The notes under the pieces are model-generated. The model saw only the letters and a list, made by a program, of their open reading frames with translations, made no database searches and had not been told where the DNA came from. A DNA stretch of 64,000 bases from Taxillus chinensis (lineage: Eukaryota; Streptophyta; Magnoliopsida; Santalales; Loranthaceae). Shown here in pieces: positions 44,778 to 56,200 of this stretch. The number at the start of each line of letters is the position of its first letter. The first letter of the stretch is position 1. The DNA is taken from the NCBI GenBank assembly GCA_023512835.1, contig CM042092.1, forward strand, positions 26,609,543 to 26,673,542, given 5' to 3'. The translations under genes were made by a program, and so were the position numbers.

Positions 44778-46057
44778 ATTGATAATTCGGATTTCCTTAT
44801 TTTCGCATTCCGCATCAATGATTACCCAAAAATCTCCTTCGTGATTTTCTCCTTTCCCACCAAGGCGTCCAGATGCATCCAAACTTAAAAAGGGAAAAAA
44901 TAAATTTGCAATGCTTGGAAAAGAAGAAATCTCACTTGCCCAAATTATCCCAATCAATTAATTTAAATGGTTAGTATTGAAAATCAAATAATTCTAATTG
45001 ATTTAATTGTATATCTTGGGGGATAAGAAATCCTATTTACCCTAATTATTTCAATCAAGGATTAAATGCAATTAATTATCATTTAGAAGCCTAGCCTACC
45101 TAGCCTATAAATAGGCTGCTCATTTGACAATAGAAAGGCATCAAACAATCAAGGAACGAGGGTGAATGATCCATCAAACATCGGCTATTGACAAGGATCA
45201 AGGCATCAAGATCATCTTTGGGAGAGAGTGATTCTGAGCGGAAGAAGTACTTTGGGAGAGCAAGGAGCACACATTGGCCAAACATCATATGGATTTCTGA
45301 AGATTTGTCCTGCGCAAATCATCCAGATTTTTCTTCTTCCTCTCTTGTTATTAAACTGTTAAAAACTTCTTCTCTCAGATGTTTTGAAGTAAAACAGTTT
45401 CTCTTGAAACTTGTATTCTTTTTTTTTTTTCAAAGATTAAAAAGGATAATCAAAATCAACCTTTTTAAAAAAAATTAAATCAAAGACCCGAGTGGCCGTG
45501 GGGTTGAGCCCTTGATGCTCATACCCTAACTGCTCGGGCCGACATTGATTATGGCGGTGCTATTATTTCAAAATCATTTTATTTTATTTCTTTTTCTGAA
45601 AAAGGAATAGTATTGCCATGTGGGCCTAGATCACATATCTTGTTTCTAAAATTAAGATGTTTCGTTTTCTAAAATCTTTTGTTTCTTTTAAAGGCCTAGA
45701 TCCTACAATCTTTCTTTCCCTTAAAAATATAAAAAAAAACATGAAAAATGACTTCTTGTTAACTAAAACAAGCAAATGTCCATAGATTAAGACTAGGTAT
45801 CAATTATGAGTATTGTAAGGGTGCTAATCCTTCCATACACATAACCGACTCCCAAACCTTAATCTCTGAACCGTAGGCCTTTCTCTTTTTAGGTGCCCAA
45901 TCACACCTCTAAATTATTTGGTAGCGACTCTGTTTTTCTTTTCTTTCATGGTTTGTGCGAGCCTTATGTAGGTATGACTCTATGATCAATTAAATAAACC
46001 GACATGGAGTCCCTTCGCAAAGCCAGTCTCAAGCCCGGACAAAAACGGGTTATGACA
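44778..46057 (+). repeat. LTR-X, right part
   Basis: Continues from 34438 after the target duplication. A TATA box CTATAAATAG lies at 45105-45114, so the LTR reads on the + strand. The end is GGACAAAAACGGGTTATGACA with a CA terminus. No polyprotein sequence follows on either side, hence a solo LTR or a fragment. Confidence 0.65.
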
Positions 46058-49000
46058 GCTGAATCAAGCTTTTTGAAATGCTAGAGTTTTGTCTGATTTA
46101 CGTGTAAAGGAGGGACAAAACTAAATGATGAAAATTAGGGAAAGAAACCCAGCACCAAATGCAATATTGTAATTTATCATTTTTATCTTTCCCACCCATC
46201 TGACTTCTCTCGTTACCTACTCGTGTGGTGTGTTTTATTAAGGCCGAAGTTGTTTTTTCCTTGCAACATAAAACACCTAATATTTAATTCATCCAAGGAG
46301 AAATTGTGGTATAATTTTGCTTTTTCCATTTAGAAAACCATATGTAAATACAAGTAGATATAAGTGGTCACTTATAGTTTAGTAGCTGATGAAATCTTTT
46401 AATTTCATTTTACATGTTTTATGGGATGAATTTATCTTTAAAGATTGAGTGTGTTATTATTATTATTTTTCGGTTGATGGACTCAGCAAAATTTAGTAAC
46501 ATTATTTACCTACGACTTAGTTAAATTTAACTCACAAAAAAACGTGGTGAGTGATCCTATCCCAGTCCCATCGTCTCCAATTCATTCAATCCAATACAAG
46601 AGATAAATTCTATCCCAGTCCCATCGTCTTCAATTCATTCAATCCAATACAAGAGATAAATTCTGACCCTATAAATCTCATTAGCTCCATTCAATCTACA
46701 AAACAAACACCACCAAACTGTTACTCATGAGCCTGTCTAGTATAAGCTATATTTAATTAGAGAGAGAATGGATACTTATCATATTAATTAGTAAAGTACT
46801 TCCCCATCCACAACTTGATTGCAGTAATGTGATCATTATCAATATTATAGTAAAAAATAGCAGTAACAATTCAGGGTGAAAACTCGATTTTCATTAATTA
46901 TACTCCTAACTGCACTATCACCTAATGATAAAAATTTAAAGACTCGAGGATTCCGTTACATCGCTTCCTTTCAAAAACACTACCACCCACTGCCCGTTGG
47001 GAATTTGGACAGACCAGAATTTTGTAGCAATCAATGTAGATTCTCTATGGCTTCACATGCTCGTTGTGAGGACAATATTTTTTCTCTTCACAATGCTGGC
47101 CTTAGTTAGGATATAATATAGGTACCTTCAATCAAATTGAAGTATAAGCACATTGCAAGAAAATATAAATTTAAATACTTACAAACAAACATGAAACCCA
47201 TAAACAAATAAAAGAGTAGGGAGTACTCAGTAGCTGCACGATAGTTAAGTAAAAACTCCAAAGCATCCACCACGAAAGCAAGTCCAGATTCCCCACCTTT
47301 CTCCTTCATTCGCCCCTGATCAGAGAGGGACCTTATAGATCTGTTAGAATTCTGATTGTTTTTTCCCCAGAAACCATAAATAGATAAAGAAAAAATATAG
47401 GGATTAACAATAACTGAAATCATAATTATGCCGAAGAAAAAAAACTCCCCCTTTATCCCACCAAAAACCAATTGGAACAAAAAAAACCACCAAGGGAGGG
47501 ATAGAAAAATAAAAGCACTAATCATTTGACAACAAACATGTATGCCCAGCAAATAGGAAGAAGAACTCAAAAAATTTATAACAGTTACCAAAAGTTGATT
47601 GGGAGCTGAGAGTGGCATCCACTCTAGTTAAAGAGCACATAAAGTTAGCCATCAGGTGTGCCCAGAAAGAGGAACCCTTCAGCACTTCCACTCTTCATCA
47701 CTGACAAAACTAGCCAACAAACAATAATTACAATTTGAGAAGTCCTTGGACAAGGCTAATAATGGGTAAAATTTAAACAAAAACAAAAAACAAAAATTCT
47801 AGGTAGAATTTGTCAATCTAAGAAGCACTGTAAAGGGTCAATCTCATTCTCAAACCCCATGGGGATAGAAACAGAGGACATAGGAAGAGGGAACCCAAGA
47901 TGAGACCAAAATCATATGTTTATTCATAACACACTAATTGCATAAATGTGTGAGGACTGGAAATTGACCGCTCTACTCCAAGAGGGTTGTATAGACCTGT
48001 AATGCGACAATTCCAATACTCATTTAAAATTTCTAGCAAGCAAATTTACAATCATACTCGTCAATTAATAGTTAGTATAGTTGGTTCATTACGTAGTCCA
48101 TACTTATTTAAAATTTAATGAACCCCAAATGAGGGGTGACCAAAACCTGTATACATATCAATTAGATCCTCCAATAGATAAAAAGCAAAGCCCAACACAA
48201 CCCATCCAACCATGCCATGGAGGAACCTACGAACCCAAAAGAAAATACTGCCCTTCCTTTAATGTGCCCTTTGTTTGGTTGATTTAAACAAAAACAAAAA
48301 CAAAAAAAAGCATAACTCACTAATATACATATTATGATACATGGTTCAAATACAGACCCCAAAAAAATATATGTTGCCAACGCTGAAAATCCTATATTAA
48401 CCAAATTATTGAATTTGACCAAATAATGCATATCATACATATAAACACGACATGGTATCATGCAACATAGAGAGACAACTTGGTGCCAAAAATACTAAAA
48501 GAGGATGCGACAGCGTGACGTATTATGACAGTGTAATAATTTCCATATGTTTTTTTACTGGATTCGACCAGAGGAAACAACACAAACATTTAGATGTATA
48601 ATTCACGACAACGTGCATAATTCAACTAGAGGAAATATCTATCTTAGGTAAGAGAAAATGAACCAATTTTGACAACGAATTAAGAGGGAAAATGTTGGAA
48701 ATTTAAATCTGAACTCATACCTTTCTTTTGTGAGACAACAGAACTCCAAAATAGCCAAAGATTTGGGAAGGTTGATCATGATTGGAGAGAATGATTTGTG
48801 TCCCTCTCAAATTCTTTCGACCCTTCACGATTGAGTTGAGAGACCATTTGTATTGGCCGACGCCCGAGATGCAATGACACCAAGATGGGGAACGGAGTAA
48901 TGAGAAGTGATAGAGGGATTTCGAAGGATAGATAGAGATTTCAGAGGATTTTTTTCAAAGTGATTCGGCGAAGTAGTTTGTGCAGAAGAGATGAGAGGAG

Positions 49001-49555
49001 CATTGCAGTGTGTTTATGAGAAAAGAAAATTGCGACCAGATGGTAATTGCAAAAATATCACCGCATCAACCGATAAAACAAAGAACAAAAAGAGAAAACA
49101 CAGATTTGGTGTTTCCAAAAATCACGATCGGAGGTCATTTAAATAGTTTTGTTTTTTGTTTTTAAAATCTAAAAACAATTACCAAACAATGCTATGCTTT
49201 GATTTTCAGTTTTCAAACACAGAAAACAACAGAAAACGGAGGATGCCAAACACGCTCTTAAGTATTTTTTTTCTTTTCATTATTTTTATTATTCGAGCCC
49301 ATTCAATATTAATTTTAAAAATTATTTATACTTAATTTTAAAAAATACATTCTGCATTCTCTTAAATCAAATAAAAAAAATCAAATTACAATTCAAGAAC
49401 TTTAATCAAATACAAAAACTAAAATCTATAGCAAACAAGCCCTTAATTTAATGGTAACAAAGCTATTTTATATGCTGAAAACAGAAAGATGATTGGTTCT
49501 GATGAAAGAGATTTGGCAGTGTGAAGCATTTTAAAAAAACAGTTGTATGGGATAA
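46058..49555. other. Intergenic AT-rich stretch, no gene recognised
   Basis: 3.5 kb without a gene I can support. It holds a 53-bp tandem duplication (46558-46610 and 46611-46663, unit TATCCCAGTCCCATCGTC...). A minus-strand ORF at 47106-47618 is mostly hydrophobic low-complexity translation and has no recognisable family. Sequences near 49200-49260 and 49420-49445 (CCAAACACGCTCTTAA, AGCAAACAAGCCCTTAA) look like ends of degraded DNA transposons, but I could not pair them. Confidence 0.5.
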
Positions 49556-49945
49556 GAGCAACTCCAAGAGGCTCTCTATTATCTACAAATAGAGAGCTTA
49601 ATGCCAAAAATGAGCTCCAACAGCCTCTTCATCAAGCTCTCTACATCTACAATTTGCTACAGTGACTCTTCACAAATGAAGAGTCACTATTCATTCTCTA
49701 TATAATTTTTTATTATTTTTTATCTTCTTTCTCTCTCTCCTCTCTCCCCTTTTCTCTCTCTCCTCTCTCCTCTCTCCTTCCCCTCTACTGTGCAATTAAT
49801 ATTATTAATAATAAATTATTATTTTAATAAAAATAGAGATTAAAAAATAAAGAGATTCTTGGAATGTATGTTAAAAAATAGCTCTTTACATATGAAAAAT
49901 TATGTATATGTGAAAAAAATTATAAAAAACCTCTTGGAGTTGCTC
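49556..49945. mobile_element. Tourist-like MITE (390 bp)
   Basis: Terminal inverted repeats of 16 bp are perfect: GAGCAACTCCAAGAGG at 49556-49571 and CCTCTTGGAGTTGCTC at 49930-49945. The 3-bp sequence TAA flanks both sides (49553-49555, 49946-49948), as expected for PIF/Harbinger-derived Tourist MITEs. The inside is AT-rich, has a CT-rich tract (49725-49785) and no coding capacity. It sits about 340 bp upstream of the GALK start codon. Confidence 0.85.
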
Positions 49946-50090
49946 TAATTATGAATGCCATACCCGGAACGATTTTGTCACTCATGACTTGATGAAAAAG
50001 TAATGTTATAAGATTTTAAGGGGCATTTTTTTTAAGGAATGATTTTTAACTTTTTATTTGGGTCGGATAAGCTCGATGAACATAAATTAT

Positions 50091-50092
<2 letters not shown>

Positions 50093-50132
<40 letters not shown>

Positions 50133-50289
50133 GACGTAATGTTGGAGTTCAGCTTTAACATGAACTCTGGAGTCTGGACGGGAGTGCTGGGATTTGAGGA
50201 CTGACGGACTGACTTAATTTAAATAGGGAGGGAGGGAGGGAGGGAAGGAAGGAAGGAAGGAGAAGAAGAAATAGAATTGGGATTTGAGG
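50093..50289 (+). promoter_or_regulatory. GALK upstream region: (TA)n tract and purine-rich leader
   Basis: An uninterrupted TA tract of about 34 bp (50093-50126) is followed, just before the ATG, by a purine tract of GGGA then GGAA repeats (50227-50262) and GAAGAAGAAA. Such GA-rich stretches are common in plant 5' leaders. I see no clear TATA box in a suitable place apart from the TA tract itself, so the transcription start is not determined. Confidence 0.45.
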
Positions 50290-53200
50290 ATGGAAAAACC
50301 CGAGGAGGAACAACATGAAATCCCTGTTTTCTCAACCCTCGAACCTGTCTACGGAGGGGAGGGATGCGAAGAAGCCCAGCTTCGTTTCGATAATTTGAAA
50401 GCCCAGTTCATCCATGTCTTCGGCCACCCTCCCGACCTCTACGCTCGATCTCCAGGTTGTCCATCACTCATTCAATTAATGTACAGCATTTCTCTTGTTG
50501 TTGTTATTTATTTATTGTTGATTTGATGAATGATGCGTGCCCGGGTGGGTGGGTGCAGGGCGGGTGAACCTGATCGGTGAGCACATCGACTATGAGGGTT
50601 ACTCGGTGTTGCCCATGGCCATCCGACATGACACGATTATGGCTATTCGGAAGCACGACCCTGTTGTCGCTGCAGCAGCAGAGCTCAGAATTGCTAATGT
50701 TAATGACAAGTACGCCACCTGCACTTATCCTGCGGATCCCCATCAGGTACCCACACTACTCGCTACTTTGATTCCTTTTTTACCTCCCTCAATACCCACA
50801 TTGCGTCACGTCTTATAACCAGCATCCATATGTATACTGTACTTCTCATCTGTTGTACACTACCCACCTACCACTCTTCAATTCATAAGCTACCCCACTC
50901 CAACTGGTTTGGTAAGGCCACGAGTTGTGGAAAACAACTTTTTGCTCCCTCAATACCCACATTGCGTCACGTCTCATAACCAGCATCCAGACTATCTGTG
51001 TACTGTACTTCTCATCTGTTGTACACAACACACCTACCACTCTTCAATTCATAAGCTACCCCCACTCCCTCTTTTGCCTGAATCAAATATCTTTTTTGAC
51101 GAATCCCTGATTCAACTTTTTGCCCTCTCCAGCTGGTTTGGTAAGGCCACGCGTTTGAAAGCATGATTTCACTTTTCGTGTTTGTTTTCTCGCCTGCTTT
51201 CAATTTTCTGCCTCGCTCATTTCCTGCCTATTAGGTTTTCTGGATTAAACCGTGCCTATGGTCGTTATGCAGGATATTGACTTGAAGAATCACCAATGGG
51301 GCCATTATTTTATTTGCGGGTGAGAATCACCACACATCAATCCTGGATTATGCTTCCCGTGCTCCTATTTTATTTGTTCAATTAAATGCAGTTTTGAACA
51401 AATTGCCTTCATTTTTTCCTCTGATTTGTTAAATCAAACGGTATCAAGTGTTACTTCAGAGGTGGGAAGGATTCCAATATATAGATAGTAGGGATAAGGG
51501 GTTTCCTTTTCAGGCCTGTAAATAAGAGGGCAGAAATTCTCTAGAAGGATAGCATTCCTGCGTAACTAGTTGAAACATTAGAGGAACTTTAATTAGTCTG
51601 TGTTCACTATCTTTCTTAGAAAATCTTTCTCCAATAATCTTTCTTGAAGGTTATTGATGTACAACTCCTTGTTTCCTTGATAAAATCGTTGGTGATTGGC
51701 TTTACAGGTATAAAGGGTTTTATGAATATGCTAAATTAAAAGGAGTGGATGTTGGTTCACCGGTTGGACTTGATGTTCTTGTTGATGGAAATGTTCCTAC
51801 AGGTGTTATTTCCCTTCCTTCCCATGCCAATTGTTGAAGCAAACTTTATTAGTCTATAAAAGTTAAACCACCCCATCATAATGAGTTTCTCTCACAGGGT
51901 CTGGACTGTCGAGCTCTGCAGCTTTTGTTTGCTCTGCTACCATTGTTATAATGGCTGCTCTCGGTGTAAGCTTCCCAAAGGTATTCTGCTGATTTCTTTT
52001 GCACGGTTCTGAAATATTTTATTTTTCTTTATTGGTTTTTTCTTAAAATTGGTTAAACCGTACTTCCTTGTCTTCCTTTGATCTCCTTCCAAAAGATAAT
52101 TTTTACATTTCTTTTACCCAAGTATTCCTTTAACCGGTTGTGATGTGTTTCTTTTTGCAGAAAGAAATTGCCCAGCTTACCTGTGACTGTGAGAGGCACA
52201 TTGGAACACAATCTGGAGGAATGGATCAGGTCTACTTATTATTTTCTGCTTGCTTTTATTTACACTAATGCCTAGTGTTTGATTTTGATGAAAAAGAATA
52301 TGCGTGTTTCAATTCTGTATGTAGGTGTCTGATGCCCTATCTTCTTTGTTAGACAAAGTTTGTGTGTTGATTTTTAGACCTTCTGCCCAGTCCCTGTGTG
52401 GCTTTGTTTTTGTGATTCCAGGGTTGTGATGCCTTAAATGTTTTAAGTTACCGTATTGTCCATTCGATAAAAGTGCATCCCAATTCCTAATGATACATTC
52501 ATTTCATTAGAATGTGATATTGTTAATCAATTAATAACCCTTTCTGTATAAATTCTTAATAATGGCTGATAAATTTCTTGACACGATAAAACTGTTAACT
52601 ATATATTAGCCTTTCGTAACTTATTTTGTCTTTGTATTCATTCACTTAACAGGCCATCTCTATAATGGCCAAATCTGGCTTTGCCGAGCTGATAGATTTC
52701 CATCCTATTCGTGCAACTGATGTGCAACTTCCTGCTGGTGCTTCTTTTGTAATAGCCCATTCATTGGCAGAATCTCAGAAGGCAGTTACTGCTGCAACAA
52801 ATTACAATAACCGTGTTGTTGAGTGTAGGCTAGCTTCCGTAAGTATTATTCCTCACTTGAATGTAACGTGTTATGTGCTCTTATGTAAGGTTCTTGTCTT
52901 TTTCATCACGTCTTCCTACTCAATTTCTGCAGATAGTCCTTGGTATAAAACTTGGTATGAGACCACACGAAGCAATATCTACAGTAAAAACTCTTTCTGA
53001 TGTGGAGGGATTGTGTGTATCATTTGCTGGTAGATGTGGCTCTTCCGATCCTGTTCTTGCTGTTAAGGTATTTTTTCCTATACATTGTGTTGCATGGAAT
53101 CATTCTATTTTCATTTCTTCCTTCTTGTTCCTATATAATTTTTTTCCTTTTTTTTTTTGGTGACATTTGGTGATTGATGTCATGCACTAATTTGAAAAGC

Positions 53201-56200
53201 TTATGAAGTCACCGTGTGCAAGCTGTTACCATTGTACCTTTCTCAACGATTACTTCCTTTGCTTAGGAATTTTTGAAAGAAGAGCCATATACTGCTGATG
53301 ACATTGAGAAGATTTTTGGAGAAAATCTGCAGTCAGTTTTCGGCAATTCTCCAACTTCTCTGAATGTCCTTAAAGCTGCAAAGAACTTTAAGCTATTTCA
53401 GGTGATTCCTTAATTTAAGAGCTGCTTGCAACAATTATATTGGGCTATTAGGCGATGAGATAATTATTATATTGAGAAAGGTGATTGTTGATGATTAATA
53501 TCTCCATTCAACTGCTAGGCTGATTTAGCCTTTTTTTTTTTTTTACCTAAAATGCTTGACCAGCTTCTTATTATAGATTTTAGTTGAAAAGAGATAGGAA
53601 TGAATGAATTTCCATCATATTGAAAATTATAACCTCATTATATACAACTCACTCATAGCCTAATTTAGGTATAAAATTTAAGAATAGCAATAACGCTAAT
53701 TACATCAATTAAATATTTTATCCTAATTATACAATCAATTAAATCTTAATCAAATATTCTTTAAATATTTTACAACTCATAGCAACTCATTCCAACTCCT
53801 CCCCTCAAGTTGGTGCATAGATATCGCACATGCTCAACTTGGACAAAAATGTGTGGAATGAAACATTAGAAACTTCATGTGTCATGATATCAGAAAGTTG
53901 ATTTGCGCGCTTAATATAGGAAACCTCTATCCGTCCAGAATTAAGATCGTCTTTGATGTAATTACGGTCAAGCTCAATGTGTTTCATTCGTTCATATTGG
54001 ACTGAATTATTAGCAATTTCAATAGCCATCGTATTATCACAAAAGAGCATCATGGGCTTCTTGGGTTCATAACCGAGATTACCCTGAAGAATACGTAACC
54101 GTGTAAGCTCTTTAGTGGCATGATGAAGGGCTTGATATTTTGCTTTGGCACTGGATAACGAAACCACATTCTGTTTTTTGTTTTTCCAAGTCACCAAATT
54201 ACTACCAACATATGACACGTATCTAGAAGTAGACTTTCTGTCCAATTTGAACCTAGCAAAGTCTGAATCAGTATAGCCCATAATGTCGAGGTATCCATGC
54301 TTAGAAAAGAGAATACCTTTTCCTGGAAAAGACTTCAAATATGCAAGAATATGGTTTACAGCGTCCATGTGTCGATCACTCAGATTATGCATGAATTAAC
54401 TAAAAGCACTGACCGCATACGAAATGTCAAGTTTAGTGTGAGTCAAATAGATCAATTTCCCTTCAAACTTTTGATATCTTTCCTTATTTGTTGGAACTTG
54501 ATGGATAAACCATGATTCACCTGAATAGGAGTGTTAGCTGGTGCATAAGCCGAATTTTTAGTCTCAGCAAGGAGGTCCAAAATATATTTCCATTGAGATA
54601 AAAAAGATTCCTTGCTTGGAACGGGATACTTCAATTCCAAGGATGTACTTCAAGGCTCCCAAATTTTTTATCTCAAATTCTGTCGTTAAATAACAACGAA
54701 GTTATCTATTTATGTCGGATTATTACCTGTAACAATCATATCATCGACATAAACAAGAAGCAAAGTAATATTATCACCATTCATTTATAGAAAAGAGTAT
54801 GGTTAACCAAAGCTTGTTTGAAACCATATGCCTGCATTGAGTGGCTTAATCGATCAAACCAGGCTCAATAAGAGTGGCTTATAGACCATGATTCACCTCA
54901 ATAGGAGTGTTAGCTGGTGCATAAGCCGAATTTTCAGTCTCAGCAAGGAGGTCCAGAACATATTTCCATTGAGATAAAAAGATTCGTTGCTTGGAACGGG
55001 ATACTTCAATTCCAAGGAAGTACTTCAAGGCTCCCAAATCTTTCATCTCAAATTCTGTCATTAAATAACAACGAAGTTTATCTATCTCTGTCGGATTATT
55101 ACCCGTAACAATCATATCATCGACATAAACGAGAAGCAAAGTGATATTATCACCACTTCATTTATAGAAAAGAGTATGGTCAACCAAAGCTTGTTTGAAA
55201 CCATATATCTGCATTGAATGGCTTAATCGATCAAACCAGGCTCTAGGAGACTGCTTCGAACCATATAATGCCTTTTTCAGCTTGCATATCTTTGCTTTTG
55301 TTGGTGTAAAACCAGGAGGAAGATCTATATACACCTCTTCAATCAAATCACCATGGAGAAAGGCATTCTTAACATCAAATTAGTGTAATGACCAATCAAG
55401 GTTGGCTACAAGAGAAATAATGACTCTAACTGTACTCATTTTAGCCACAGGAGCAAAAGTATCTTGATAGTCTATGCCATATGTTTGAGTGTATCCTTTG
55501 ACAACTAATTTAGCTTTGTATCTTTTAGTTATCCCATTTGACTTATACTTCACTGTAAACATCCATTTGCATCCTACTATCTTCTTATCTCAGGATAACT
55601 CAACCATTTCCTAAGTGGAGTTCTTCTCGAGGGCATTCATTTCCTCTATCATAACAGACTTTCATTTTGGGTCACCATGGCTTCCTAAAAATGAGTAGGA
55701 ATAGGCACAGAAGATAACCGAAGAACAAAAGACATGTAAGATTTGGACAAACGGCGATAAGAAACAAAGTCAGAAATAGGATAGGCAACATTAGAAGATG
55801 ATTTTGAAAATCCCAATCTATCTAATTCTTTACGGTCACGAAGAGGATACTTTCGGCTTGCAATATTGTCTAAACTTGTAGAGTCAGAAGATAAGACATC
55901 ATTTGAATTTGAAACTATAGGTGATGAGTTAAGTACCTTAGTGGGAATTTGTGCAGCATGAAAAATCGCAGAAGAATCTTCCGATGACATGATAATGTCA
56001 TTGAGAGGAGGATCAGACTTGAAAGTAGTATCTCGTCTGGTATAATATTTCTCAAACATCCAAGTTGGTCTCTCATTGTTACTTGATGCAATTACTATCG
56101 GATTAGGAGAAGGTAAAGACTCTCCCTCACCTAAACTAAGAGCTAAGGACTCCTCCTTACCACCTATACTAGTAGAATTCTTCTTCTCCCCTAAAGTCCA

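Noticed and set aside
47106..47618. 170-codon minus-strand ORF upstream of GALK, with one more protein-like stretch (LSDQGRMKEKGGESGLAFVV)
   Set aside because: Mostly Phe/Leu/Ile-rich translation of T-rich DNA with no recognisable domain; the protein-like part has no convincing splice partners. Could be one exon of an unknown gene, but not supportable.
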